Source of the DNA: Effrenium voratum
Lineage: Eukaryota; Sar; Dinophyceae; Suessiales; Symbiodiniaceae
Assembly (NCBI GenBank): GCA_963377175.1
Contig: CAUJNA010001241.1
Coordinates: 1-64,000 of the forward strand
Reading direction: 5' to 3'
Length of the DNA: 64,000 nucleotides
Shown here: one piece after another, positions 37,195 through 49,900 of the stretch
How the letters are laid out: the number at the start of each line of letters is the position of its first letter
How positions within the stretch are numbered: the stretch's first letter is position 1
Program-made: the position numbers and the translations under genes
The notes under the pieces: model-generated
The model's database searches: none
The model's input: only the letters and a program-made list of their open reading frames with translations
Told to the model about the DNA's origin: nothing

Positions 37195-39616
37195 AGGTAC
37201 TTTTGAGGTTCGATGGCTCCCTCACTCCTCCAAAGTCATCCCTCTGCACAATCTTACATCCGCCATGAGGCTTGCATGGAATACGTTGCATGCCGGCCAA
37301 CTCCAATCAAGGTCCTTCTTCCGTGTCCGCAGTCTCGCCTGCTTTTGCTATCTCTGTGAATTACCTGTGGATTTCACATTTGATGAATTTCGGACTGCGT
37401 ATCCGGGAGTTGACCTCTTTACTTATGACCCCGATCTAGGGCTGGGAGCGCATGCTATCCAACGGCGGCTTGCCGTATACACACAGGCTTGCCCCCCTAA
37501 TCTCCACGTTTGCACATGGAATGTTACTAGCCTTGCCGCGCTGCAAAATCACCATGATAAGCTCGCACACATTCAGGTTGGCCGTGTTAAAGGCTTTGTG
37601 TTGCTCCAGGAAACTAATTGGACACCTGCTCAACCGGCCACCTTAACCACTGTCCACCCACACATTAATATTGCTGCCAGCAATCTTCCGCCTGACCAGA
37701 CAGGCAGTGGTGGCGTGTGCATCCTCCCCCCCCTAGGGTGGACTCAGATCGAGCATACTGAAATTATCCCGGGATTTCTGCAGGACGCACTCTACGAAAA
37801 GTATGGAGCTCAAGTCCGTGTCATCAACGTCTACGTCCATCCCGCTCGGACTGAGGAAGTTGGTGCGCGATTAATCTCACACCTCGCCCATATTTCCGAC
37901 TCGTGTGTTGTCCTCGGAGGAGACTTCAACCAACTTCCCAACACTCCAATGTGGGCAGACCTTGTCGCTCACTTCTCGTGTGTATCGCCCAAACTTACTA
38001 CCTATTTGAGCGGTGGTATCGGATCCGCGCTTGATCGCCTCCTGCTCAGGCACCCCATGGTGGACAATGACAGTGCTCGGGTCACATACCATGTACGCTG
38101 GCCTGTTACCCGTCCGAGCCAGCATGGAGCGCTGTGGGGTACACTTAAGGTCGCCTCTAGCATTTCTCCCTCCCCGGGGGACTCAGTTATGCAAGTCGTA
38201 CCCACAGAGTGTCTTATCCATAGAGGGGGAGGTGCCGCGCCCGATGAGCAGTATTCCAAACTGGTACGCAGGGTCCATGCTGCTGATGACCTCTGTGAAT
38301 TCAAGGTTGCTGTATGGACCTGGTGGCGTGAGCAGCCCCTTCCACGACAAACGCTGCCTGCCCACTGCCTGATTCGGAAAGCCTTGAAAAGTACTCAAGG
38401 CGGCAACGTACATGTCCCTTTCGCCACTATGCAAAGTCTCTGCGAAATGATGTCGCTTCCTGTCCCTCTCTCCTCCTTGCGCATCAATGATCAGGCCTAT
38501 TTGGTGCCTCGCCTAGTTGCCGAAGCCATTCTTAACACTTACGAAGCCGGTCGAGCACTAGCAAGTGCGCATCCAGGGGTCATTGCCGCGACACCAGGTC
38601 AGGCCCGTGTTTGGGATAGATGCAGAGTCGCTGCGCCGCGCGTTGCCCGGACCAGTGGCCTTGTGCTGGACAAAGCTGGTCGGCAAGCCATGCCACGCGC
38701 GCTTTTTGGCAAGGAGGAGTTGCTTTCGCAGTATTCACCACCACCCTTTGCCAAATGTACCCTGCCTATTGATGATGACCTCTTACGTGCTGTAGTACGC
38801 TCTCCCGACAGTGCCCCTGGCCTTGACGGGCTGCCTTACGCGGCCTACCGGGCGGCGCCTAATGCCGCATCCCGTGTGCTTACGCACCGTCTACATGACT
38901 ATGTCGGCCTTCAAGCACCGGCTCCGGTACAGGCCTTAGTCTTCATTCCCAAAGCCGATGCAGGGTCGTACGCGGACAACTTTCGGCCGCTGGGGCTCCC
39001 TAATACCGCTGATCGCATCATTGACCAAGCTGTGTATGTGCAAATGTACTCAGGCCTTCGAGGTTCCCTTCATCCTAGTCAGACTCTTGTCAATATTTTT
39101 AGGGAACCCCAGGGAAATTTCCTGGATATGCAGACCTACCTCGGCGATCGCACACGGCCATACTTTGTGCTGCTGTCTGACTTAGCCAAAGCTTTCGAAC
39201 GAGTCAATCCGCATTGGGTCCTTCGTATCCTTCAGATCCTCAATGCACCTGTTTGGGTGCTGCAGTATGCTACGTACGTCCTCTTTGGCCGTTCGGTGCG
39301 CCATCGTATTGGACGCTTTTATCGCCCACCCATCCCAGTACATCAAGGAGTTGACATGGGACGTGCGGTCTCAGTTCTGCTATTTTGTGTCGCCATGGAC
39401 CCCGTATACGTCGTTCTGAACGCTATCCCTGGCGTGCTCAGTGTCAAGGGCTACATGGACGACAACGCTACTTGTGGTGCAGATGGGCGGTGGCTCTCGG
39501 AAGCACAACGAGCATTCACATTGGCCAAGGTTTTCAGGTCCTTGGACATCACTGTATTGGGGCTTGGTCTGCGGAGAGTGCGGGTACTACTCAGCCTCTC
39601 CCAGACCAGACCCTAA
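37142..39616 (+). CDS. Retroelement endonuclease and reverse transcriptase
   Basis: This ORF contains the non-LTR retrotransposon core. An EEP (AP-endonuclease-like) domain at about residues 120-340 carries WNVT (N127), LLQETNW, GGDFNQLPN, a SALDRLLL block and SQHGAL. It nicks target DNA to prime reverse transcription. The reverse transcriptase spans ~550-790: LDGLPYAAYR, LSDLAKAFERV with catalytic D680, HQGVDMGRAVSVLLF, and YMDD at 771-774. All catalytic residues are present. The open frame stops at 39616, but the thumb continues in another frame from ~39565, so a frameshift separates it from the RNase H ORF. Confidence 0.85.
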   Translation: MTLGPCREFSLATMTGDEGTFEVRWLPHSSKVIPLHNLTSAMRLAWNTLHAGQLQSRSFFRVRSLACFCYLCELPVDFTFDEFRTAYPGVDLFTYDPDLGLGAHAIQRRLAVYTQACPPNLHVCTWNVTSLAALQNHHDKLAHIQVGRVKGFVLLQETNWTPAQPATLTTVHPHINIAASNLPPDQTGSGGVCILPPLGWTQIEHTEIIPGFLQDALYEKYGAQVRVINVYVHPARTEEVGARLISHLAHISDSCVVLGGDFNQLPNTPMWADLVAHFSCVSPKLTTYLSGGIGSALDRLLLRHPMVDNDSARVTYHVRWPVTRPSQHGALWGTLKVASSISPSPGDSVMQVVPTECLIHRGGGAAPDEQYSKLVRRVHAADDLCEFKVAVWTWWREQPLPRQTLPAHCLIRKALKSTQGGNVHVPFATMQSLCEMMSLPVPLSSLRINDQAYLVPRLVAEAILNTYEAGRALASAHPGVIAATPGQARVWDRCRVAAPRVARTSGLVLDKAGRQAMPRALFGKEELLSQYSPPPFAKCTLPIDDDLLRAVVRSPDSAPGLDGLPYAAYRAAPNAASRVLTHRLHDYVGLQAPAPVQALVFIPKADAGSYADNFRPLGLPNTADRIIDQAVYVQMYSGLRGSLHPSQTLVNIFREPQGNFLDMQTYLGDRTRPYFVLLSDLAKAFERVNPHWVLRILQILNAPVWVLQYATYVLFGRSVRHRIGRFYRPPIPVHQGVDMGRAVSVLLFCVAMDPVYVVLNAIPGVLSVKGYMDDNATCGADGRWLSEAQRAFTLAKVFRSLDITVLGLGLRRVRVLLSLSQTRP

Positions 39617-42600
39617 TCAAGCAAGGGGGCCATCCTTCTCACAGGCGCTGGGCTCTATGCCAGTAGGGGCAGATGTCATCTTGGGGTGCGCCACTCGCCG
39701 TGCCCATCTTGCCAGTGCGGATGTTGCCGACTTCCTTGATGGTCAGGACAGGCTCCGAGACATTTGGGCACACCTCCTAGACGTTGAATGCGCCTGCAAA
39801 TGCAAAACGCATCTACTAGGTTCTAGCAATGCCACCAGCCACGACATCAGTGTCGCTGACGCTGCCCCTTGGGGGGCCCGCATTCTTGCTTCTGGTGCTA
39901 CCATGCTGGGCCTGCCCCTACACGGACACGGTCAAGACCTTGGCCCCCCTCGTATCGCAGCAGCCTTTGCTGCTAAGGCACACGCCACTTGCACAGACAG
40001 ACTGCGCGTTTTTAGGCACCTACATTTATCCGTACGGGAACGCGGTATGTTTTGTGCTTTCTACCTGCAGTCCACGTACTTATATGCGTACAGTGTGCAT
40101 TGGCCATCTGCGAAGGAATTGACTAACCACCGCCGTCTCCTTGCCCGTGCGCTTTATCCTTCGCGTGCATGGATTGACATGAACGCCTTGCCGGAAGTAC
40201 TGCGCTATTTGCGCATTGCGCCTGTGCTTGCTCCAGATTGCTTGGTACTCAAGGCAGTTATCGGGCTGGCCAGTCGGTTGTTGGCTCCAAACCTCCTGAG
40301 TTGGGAATCCGCGTTGGCGGTTCTCCCCCAGGCTCTGGGACGTGTGCTTAGCAGGCTGTTCTACGCCTTCCCGCGCATTCGTGAAGTCTGGAATTCATGT
40401 CCTGGAAGCGGACAGCCGGCCGCGGCTATGAAGACCCATCTTGCCAAATATATTGGTCTGATTGAGGAAGAGCGTGCTATTGCCTTCCTAACTCGCCGTA
40501 TGGCCACCGCCGCCTGGAAGGATCGATCGGACATTTCTTTCTTAATTCTCCTTCATGCATTGCCACATAAGACTGTTGCGCCTACTGTTCGGCAGGCTGT
40601 CCTCAAGTGGGCTTTTGACGAGGAAAGCGACACTTGGTTCCTCATTAGGCGCCATTGGACAAGGCAGTCGGTGTGTGCCTGTGGATGTGGTGCTGACAGC
40701 AAACTCTTTCCTAGTGGCTTTTTCGCGGGTGCCCTCTCACAGGCACATCTAAACCTGGAAATTGAGTGGATGCGACATGTACCCATAGAGGCTGCTGCCC
40801 TTGGGGTCCATACTAGCTCATTGCCTTCGCTGCCCGTCATGTTGCCTTCACCGCCTGCGCTTCGACATGACGGGCACCTTGATTCCGCTACCACGCTGCT
40901 CCGGCAATCGGCCCCTTGGTTGCAACGTGCCTGTGTCCTATGTGGCCATGGTGATAACAGTGTTCAACACTGGATGTCTTCTTGCGCGTGTCTAGGTGTA
41001 GCCGGTTCGCTGCTGCTCGGCTGCTCTTGGCGCTTTTCTCATTGGTTTCCGCAAGCGCACTGGCCCAGAACCCAATCTGCCAGATGCTATGCCTTATATG
41101 CAGGAGCCCGCGCCATAATCAGGCAGAGAGGGGGCCTCGTAGCTAAGCACGGCGACCCGCCTGCTGCTGCTCCCCTTGATCTTTTGCATTGTGCCTTCGA
41201 ACTGCTGCCCAGCGATGTCAGAATGGGGGTGCGCCCTGCCTGGTTAGTTGGATCCTCCGCACACCGTAGCTGTGTCTGGCTTGATCATGTTCGCTTTGCT
41301 GCGGGTGCGCCTCTCCATGCACTCTCACCTAAGATACCACATTTCACCTACCAGGGCGATTCGTCGGCCTTGCCTGGGTCGTTGCTTGCGGTTGTCATGG
41401 AACACGGCCGTGAACGACATCTTCTTCAGGCTTATCACCACGGCACGCCTAACATTACACTCGAAGCAAGGGTCTGCGAGTGCGGGGTTGCCCATATCTA
41501 CGTTCTTGCCGTACAGGTAGTGAGGCCTGGCGATCCCCTTATTTGCGCTTCTCGCGCGTGGAGGTGGACCGCCCTGGTAGCGCACTTTGACGGCAGCTGT
41601 CATCGGGCTGATGCGGCTGGAGGTGCTGGGGTCATTGTGCGGAAATTTGCGGGGGATGACTACGAGGTCCTTGCCCAAACGGCCTACCCCCTTCCTGACT
41701 GCCCGGACTCCTACCACGCCGAGGGTTTTGCGAGTGCATACGCGGTCCAGGCCCTTGCGAGCCTTTACCCCAATCATTCCGATGTACAGGAATGTCTCAT
41801 CATTGGGGATAACTCCTCCATCTTAAGCTATTGGAGGCGCACCGCTCGGGTGCGACGCCCGGCCCTAGTCACAGTCCTGCACCAGGCTCAGCTCATTGCA
41901 GCTACGGAGCTTCCCCGGATCTCTTGGCGCTATGTTCCCCGCGAAGCCAATAAAGAAGCAGACTTCCTCGCTGGCATTGCTAGTGCTGCCGCGCGAAACG
42001 AGGCCACTCTGCCAATTTCCCTCCCTGCACCGGCAGGTGAGGAATGGCAGTCTACCGCAGCAATCGCTCTCTCTGAACGCTCAAGCTTCTGCCTGGTTGA
42101 GTGCCCCACATTCCATGCGCAGGATCTTGCGCACATCCGTGCCCACCACCCTGCATACCGCGCTGCGCTTGAAGCTTATATTGCCTCCGGGGGGGCGTGT
42201 GTCGGCTCTAATGCTCAGGGGGTCACGGTCCTCAAGCAGGTCCCGTACCGGATCGATGGTGATGATTGTTTAGGTAGGGCCTATCCGATCGTCAAAGGTG
42301 CAGCCGCGCTTCCGCGTTTTGTTCGCGCAGCGCTTTTCCACCGCGACCATGTTGAAATCGACATGTGTGGCGCGCATTACGCTATTTTCCAGCACATGGT
42401 TGCGCAGCAAGGCTTGGTTCTGCCTCGCCTTGATGAGTTTCGGGCTCGTTTACACGCAGACCTTTCCGCCTCTCCTGCTGGCCGGAGCGCTTTACACCTC
42501 GTTAAGCTGTTGCCTACTGTTTTACTCAATAGCTCTGTTGAACATGCCACCCAAATGCTTGAGCAAAACAGATTTAACCCTGGCCCTGAGCTGGTTGCCC

Positions 42601-43091
42601 TGTTACGACGTGTCGCGAATGCTAAGCCGGCCTTTTTACGTGCGTGTACAGACGCTAACCTTCTGCGATCTCACGTGGGGCTACATGATGGCAACCGCAT
42701 TTACTTCTTGCTTGAGGGCATTGAAGCAGCGTTCATGCGCACCCTGGTTCGGGAATTACTCCGTAGGGTCAAGCCTCGGTCGTTGGTTTTTATCCATGAT
42801 GGCCTGTTGATTTCGCCGGAGCCTTCAACCGTTGACCTTGAGGCTTGCTTGATTGAGGCCTCCCTTGGTCTTCACCTCGTGCCCCCCCCGCACTTTCAAG
42901 TTAAAATTGAGAAGCTCCAGCATGATAAGCACCCATCACCTGGACCCCTCCCTAGGAGAGCTGAGGTCCAAGCCTTGGTTACCACTGAATCCCGCCCCAC
43001 TAAGGCCCGTAAACTTGCCCCCGTTGCACCGACTGGTGAAACCTTGCATAACTTTTGGTCCCGCCGCTCTGGCTCAACAGTGCGTGTGTGA
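39560..43091 (+). CDS. Retroelement RNase H plus family A-like (TV-Pol-type) DNA polymerase
   Basis: The frame is open from 39441; the part continuing the RT begins near 39565. A middle region has a zinc-like cluster CACGC (~40680) and CVLCGHGDNSVQHWMSSC (~40930), as in LINE C-terminal knuckles. RNase H lies at ~41580-42000 with D in AHFDGSC, E in YHAEGFA, D in IIGDNSSIL and D in NKEADFLAG, so the active site is complete. At ~42270-42910 a second polymerase-like module appears: AYPIVKG, EIDMCGAHY (D974 counted from 39441), RSALHLVKLL, LEGIEAAFM and FIHDGLLI. This matches the transposon/virus polymerases related to DNA polymerase A and T7 RNA polymerase. An RT element with a second, DNA-type polymerase is unusual. 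Confidence 0.75.
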
Positions 43092-43250
43092 TAGGTATCA
43101 GCCGCTTGGTAGTCCATTCAGGTACTGCCTGCACTTCGGGGCTTGTGCCGCCCAGTGTGTGACCGATAGCAATTGCTCACAGTGACTGGCACTGCCGTCC
43201 TGGGATCAATTTGCTAGAGGTCTGCACTTGCCTTGCCCGCAAACACTGCC

Positions 43251-46200
43251 ATGGCTGACAAACAGCCTCCACAATTGCGGAATACAACGCATTGTCCATC
43301 AGCAACGCACTCAACTTCGGGTACTATTTTGTGCAAGGTGCCATAGATATTACCCAGGTACTCTTCGATGGTCAAGCCACGGATCGGTACGTGAATGCCC
43401 TCCGGCAGTGGGACTTGCCCATCGGAAGCTGGAAGGTCTTTCTTGCGCATCACCCTTATGTCAAATTTGGGTCCCGTAGGAGCCTTAAGCTGGAGCAGCA
43501 CCCCGGTTGGCGGTTCGGTAGCCCGCGGCCTCGCAGTCTCGGCTTTCAGGAGATTGATTCGCTGCAAAGCAACGTGGTGTGGTACGAGGCCGAGCGAGTG
43601 GTATGCCTATACCATCAGGCATCCCTAGGGGCAAACTTCATGGACGCCTACATGAGAGCTACTGCTTTTCGGCAAGTCAGGCAGGACAGGTTGCGGCAAC
43701 AGACTGGCTTTCCTATTGCAGGCTTGGCTTCCTTGGTAGTAACAGATGCTAACCGTAAATCCCTGGCCAGCGCACTAGAAGCCCCTGGATCTGATGCTGC
43801 TCTGGCACAGGAAGGTGCTGCATTGCCTCCGCAGTGTGCGCTCGCGCCAGATGAAATTACCCAACTCATTGAAGCCCTGGCCACTTGCCACCGCAGGCTG
43901 CGGGTGGAGGGAGCTACGGTGCTGGTACTGCCAGCCCGGCGGCCCCTCCTGCCCAGGTTGCGCCCACCCGTACAGTGACCCCGCTCTCTGGGGCCGACTT
44001 GCTCGAACGTAGAGTCGCGGCTCCAACACCCCCTGCCCCTAACTTGAGTGTGCCTGCTGCTGTCCCTGGCTCCAGTGTGTTGGCGGCGGCCTCGTCTGCT
44101 CCGCACCCATTTCGTCCTGTGCCCTCTCCCTCCGTCTCGGGTACCCAGCATGGTGTTGATGCAATGACAGCCAGCCTCACACTCTGCACTGATGCATACG
44201 TCCCCACCGCAGTTGCCTCGACTTCGCTCGAGGATGCCCTGCAGAGGGCACGTGAGCGTGTTGTCGCCCAGGTCACCCCGTGGACTGAGGTGATTGTAGT
44301 TGTGGGACACAACTTTCAACACCAAGCCGCTATCTCGCGTTGGCTTTCTGTGGGGCATACCTGCTCCGCCGGCTCGCCGCCACCCTTGGTCCTTTTTGTG
44401 CCAGTGTGTGCTGTGTATGAAGGGGTCTATCCCTGTGCCTCGCAGGTCTTGCCACAGGTCATGGAATGTGCCCGATGCTTTTTACCCAGCTCGCATATTC
44501 TTGCGGTCACTGAGCGTGTCATGCCTGGCCTCTTCCCAAATTTGGCAGATCTCTGGCAGATCATATCCACCTCGCAGTCCTTGGGGGTGCCGGGTGCCGC
44601 AGATGTGTTCCCGGGTATGATCCTGTTCACGGGCCAGTTTTGGGCTCAGTGTTGGGGACCCTGGGGACAATGCTGTGTGGAGAGCCAGCTCCTCGCTTGC
44701 TCTTAGGCGCAAAAGTGATGGACGGAGTAACTTACTCGCGCCTTCTGCGGTTGCTGAGTCAGATACCCCGCAGGATTCTCGTGCCTTGATGGCCAGTTTG
44801 CACACGCCATTTGCCGGATGCCGTCCGGAAAGTTCCCTGGAGGTGGCATGCCTCGCCAGTTTGCTTGCTACGGCCGCCACCGCATCCTGCTTTGAGGTGC
44901 GCGAGCCGCCCCGGTCGCTCTCATATGTCGCGACTGGTGCGGGACACGCAGGCCACCCGGAGGTTGTCTTGCAACTCCTGGAAGTGTTGGCGCCGCTCCG
45001 GGTGCTCTCCTTCCCAGGCTGGGGGACCACCGTCTGTGATGTAGCTACCCTTGAGCACACCATCTCCTTTGGAAATAAGGGGATGCCGCCGCTCTTCGTT
45101 CAGGCGCTGCACACTAGGGATGCGCCGGACCTCGGAGCCTGGTACCCACTCATTGTTGGGCTGGCGCTCTGTTCGTCGGTCACTGAGAGGGTCCCCTTTT
45201 GGTATCTGCGGCGGCGCTTGCAAACGGGCCCGCATTCCAGTTTTCGGGTCCCGTTGGGTGGCGGCCTGCCAGGGTTGACGCTGGAGCACTTTCCGGTGCC
45301 AGAGGGCCTTAAAGCATGCGAGCCCATCCTCTCACCCACGTGGGGATTGTCGCCTGTGGTAGCTGGTGGGTCCTCTCAGGAACCCCAGCCAAGTGTAGGG
45401 TCTGCCTTGCAGACCATCGCAGCGCATGCATCGGACCTCCAGGATGCCTTGCTGCAGGTTTCTATGCCTGCCATTGCAGGCCTTGCCCTGAGACGCCCGA
45501 AAGCCACTCCGGCCACGCGCCTCACGGTTGACTTTGGGGCGGTAGGGCAGGCATCGGCCTCTGCCGAGGCTGACATCACCTTCTTGTGCAGTGGTCCCGG
45601 AGGCAGTGTGTATGGGCCCACTTCCCAGCCCGTGGACTGGCGTGCCGAGCAAGGGTTTCAGTGTGATCACATTGCGTGCTACCAAGGTCCTGCTCACGCT
45701 TGCCATGTGTCGCAACGCTTGGCCCCACATCTTTCGCGGCCATCGTCAGTGGAATGTCGCTGATGCACGTGCGTCCCATAGATATGGGGACTTCGCGCGA
45801 TACGCCCAGCACTTTGCGTGCAGCATGTTTCAGCCGTCCACTTCCTTCCTCGTGGGCTGCGCCATGGTGGCGTGCCTTGTTTCCGAACGTGGTGCCTTGC
45901 TTCGTGGCTTCTCGGCTGGGTCCTACTCGTGTACTGTTGCTGCCATTGTGTGGCGTCATTTGCTAGGTCCGGATTCCCGCCTCCACGTGCGCATTGGTGG
46001 TGTTTCTATGCCGCCTCCCTGCTTGCGAGGCCTCGCCCAGTCGGCCGGTGACTATGCGCTTGGGAGTGTCAAAATTGTCCAGGTGACCACAGACACGTCG
46101 TGTCCGTGGAGTAGCGTAGGGGAAAGTGGTGTCCGTGCGGCCCTCAATGCCGAAGGCATCGGTGTCCTTGCTGTGCATGATGACCGTCGCATCTTCGGCG

Positions 46201-46931
46201 TAAATGGCCACAACTATAGCCACCTTGTCAAGATACTAGATGGCGCTGGACCATCGCTGCATTCCGCCTTGCCCTTGCGTGTCAGGAACCCCAGGAGTTG
46301 GTTCGTGTCACTGACCGACCACAAATCCCACGCATGATTTCTGACGCTGCCTGGCTTGCCGCCGCCGCCGGGGAGAGTAGTCCTCATGGAGCTCAAGGCA
46401 GACCCTAATGACGCAGCGGACGCATGGGTGTCGCGCTCCCTGCATGGCCTCATGGACCTGCCGGCCTACCGGGCCACTGCCCTTGGGCGGGCTGCCGCTA
46501 AATATGTTCATGATCGGTTGATGCAACTGCCAGTGGCCCAAGCGCTTGATTTTATGTGGTACCAGGCCCTGGCCAGTGTCTCCGCCCTGCGCACCTTCCG
46601 GGACCCCCCGGCCCAGTGGCGCTCCTTCTCTCGGCGTGATGCAATTCCAGCCTGGAGCCGCTTGTACAATCGCCTGCATCCTGGGGTGGATATTTATTCG
46701 GTCCACTTTGTTAAGAAAATGCCGTGGTGCCAGTACTTCAACGGCCATGGCAGTCGTACCGACTCCAGATGGCTCCGAGGTCTCGTTGGCAGTCATGCTG
46801 CCGGATTCACTTGGCGGCAGTGTGAAGTACATCAAAGGGTTCGCATTCGAAATCAGGACTTCCTTCCCCCAGGATTTGGCTGCCCCGAAGCAGGCTTATG
46901 TGCGAAACATGCAAGTGGTGGTCTCTCATGA
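43251..46931 (+). pseudogene. Degenerate retroelement ORF(s) of unknown function
   Basis: I do not recognise a family. A start ATG at 43251 (MADKQPP) leads by frameshift into a 228-codon frame to 43978, then overlapping open frames at 43885-44706, 44675-45763, 45591-46337 and 46356-46931, all on the plus strand and with similar composition. They read as one ~1,200-residue protein broken by about five frameshifts. A P/A/S-rich linker lies at ~43930-44140. FSAGSYSC (~45920) looks like a GxSxG hydrolase elbow but lacks other support. It lies between the RNase H-polymerase ORF and the helicase ORF and may have joined the latter. Confidence 0.4.
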
Positions 46932-49900
46932 ACAACGTGATTACCGGGAACCCCTCATTAGCCATGCCGAGCTCGTGGGTGCAGAGGGCTTCACTTTCGT
47001 TCCGGACTTCAGCTCCGTCAAACCCCCTAAGCATGGCGTGAGCATGTGGCACCATGTGCTTGGTGTACACTCGGATCGCATTCCCTCTATCCTTGGGGTG
47101 GCCTCTGGGGACGCCCCGCGAAGCTATCTGCCTCCTCGCGTCGAATATGTTGGGTTTGCTCGTGACCTGGAACAGGCCTTCAACTTGCTTGCCTGCAGCC
47201 TCCGGGCGCCTGATGGCACGGGGTGGGTCAGCTTTGATCACTTGGTACGGTCCGAGCTCACCTCAGCCGCATGGGAGACCTTGGTGATCCATACGGAGCG
47301 ACTGGCCGGCTCTTGGCAGGGAGAACATGCGGAGGGCTGGCGTCGCCTTCTGGAGTGCTTCCTCTTCAATGTGCTTCGCTTGAGCACCGGTCCCGATGGG
47401 CACTTCATGAGCGTCCTGCTTGGCGTGTTCCATGCCCTTTCTTCCCAGCGCGTCGCCTTTGGCATCCAGGGACTCTTTGGCACCGGTAAGACTTACTGTG
47501 CCAGTGCTGCCCTCATTCTGCTCACTCGAATGCTGGGCCTCAAAGCCCTGTTTGTGGCTGAGCCCAACTTGCCCTTGCAGGAGTTCTCGCGAAATGTGCA
47601 GTCCCTGCTCGCAGATGCCCCGGCGGAGGTCCTGTGTCAGTTTCCGCGCTTGCTTGGGCGTGACCATGACCAAGCCACTGACCTTGATGTCGCTTATGAG
47701 ACTCGCTCTCAATTCCTCAGGGACAATGAGCCCTGCTGTGTGGCCATTACTCTCGGCTCCCTTCTCCACGAAATAGGACGCCGTGGCCCCTTGGCCTCTT
47801 TTCTTCAGGCTATCCATCTTATGTTTGTGGATGAGTCCCAGCAGGCGGGTCAGGCCGCCTATGTGGCTGTTCATGGTGCAGTGCACTGCACAGCCCTGAC
47901 AGTCCACATTGGTGATGATCGGCAAACTCGGGGGGCCTCGGGCAACGACCCCATCCGAGAAGAGGTTCTGCGACGATTAGGCCAAAAGAAGGTTGCCCTT
48001 CATGGGCTTTCGGATTGGAGCGTCCCACAGGACTTCCTGGTGCTGGCGGCGGCACAAATCACTGGCGAGCGTTCACAGGAAACGCTCCCTGCCGTCCTAG
48101 GCATGGAGTACCTTGCTGCTGCTGGTCGTGGTCTGCCCACTGCGGCAGCCACCGTCCGCAGCGCCAATGGTCTTTCTAGTGAAGGATCTCCCGGGCTCAA
48201 TCTTGTGCTGCCCAGTAGTATGCGGGTTTCGCCTACCGCCTACTTCATGAGTGTGGCTGTTTGGTACCCCCATCTGGTGCGCATGGATGATGACGGTCGA
48301 GTCATTATCGGCAGGTGTGTCGAGCAAGCTGCTGAAGTCATAGCCACCAGGAATGTCATGCTCAATGGCATAACTACTGGAGTTTCCGGCCTCCGCTCCG
48401 TTGAATGGCAACCTAAGCTGCTGTACTTGCAAGGTCGTGATGTCGCCCTGGGGCTTGCGGCAGAGTCCTTGCAGGCCGTTGAACATGTTGTAGACGTCCT
48501 TTTGGCCTCGTTCCACGGCTCCTTTCGGCGTGGGCATGAAACACCCAAGCTTCTTCTCATGACCCCGCATAATGACACGCACGATTCGGTGTGCCGTCAT
48601 TTTATCGGCGGTCAGGTCGATGAAGACCTGCTCCAGGATGTGCTCTTGGTCCATTTGCTTATGGCGTGCACTCCCCTCCTGGTCGAGGCTCATGATGCCA
48701 AGGAAAAGGCACGTGCCACTTCCAAGGCTATTGACGCGCGCTTTCAGAGTTGCTTGCAGCAGCTTCAACGCTTGACGCACGATGAACGCCTTGCTTACCT
48801 GCAGCAGATCACCCCGGCTAAGGTCCGGGAGTACAGGCTGTCTAGGCCCACACTCTTTAGTCAGTACCTCGAATGTACGAACACGGTCAAGGCCACCGGC
48901 ATGACCGGCACGGTCTCCGTAGTCATAATAGGCAAAGATTCTCGTTTTCTCCATTATGGCAGTGAAGCGGAGGCGCGCTTCAACGTGTCGCTGACCAGGG
49001 CCAAAGCGCTTACTGTGGTCCTTGCTCCGCCGAGTGCCACCGGACCGCTAGGCATGCTGCAAACAGCGAGCGCGCGCCTTTTTGGTCGATTGGACATGGC
49101 CAGCCTCCAGAAATCTGCGGAGCCCGTTGCTACATTGTTTGGTATGTGCTCTGGCCTTGCGGATCTGGATGAGCCTTCTTGGCACGGTGCCCATCACATC
49201 GGCCATGCGGCCCCGTGGAAGGAGCTGCCCCTGGCGCTCTCCCTGAAAATGCGGGACACTGAGGAACCCCTCCTGCTCGCGCTCCGCTTGGATGGGCTCG
49301 GCCCGAAAACTAGCCGTGACCTTTCTGTGTTCTGCTATCAGGAAATCGGAGGCGATGTGGTCCTGTCCTTCACGATGCTTGACGACCAACTCGTGCTGCA
49401 CGGCCCCATGGGTGCCTTCCCTGTAGGTTCTGCATGGGAGACTACTGAGGCAGTGCAATGTGGTGACGCTTCTCTCTGGCCGGTTTCTGGTCTCGTGTTT
49501 TTCGGGGCGGCCACGGCCCTGGCGCATGGGGATGACCTCTGTGAAGGAGCGCCCTGGCCCAGTTTGGCCTGCCTTTCAAGGGATCCGAAGTGCATAGCCA
49601 GGCCGCGCCCTGGGCTGGCGCCCAAGAGGCGTCCGACCCCGCTCCCGCCTGCTCCCGCCAAGCGGCCACGGGGTCAGTCCCCAACACCTGCCACCGGCGG
49701 CCCAGGAGTCGAATGGAGGCCTCGCCTTCCCTCCTCAACCGACCGTGCTGCCTCCGTGTGGGACCCTGCGCCAGTGTCTGGGGGCCCTGTAGCAGGTGAG
49801 GCCCACGGTGCATGGCCCACAATCGAACAGGGGCAGCAATCACTCGCACATCCTCGCAAGCCCCTCATTACGGTCAGTGATATTGAGGGTTTGCCTTCGG

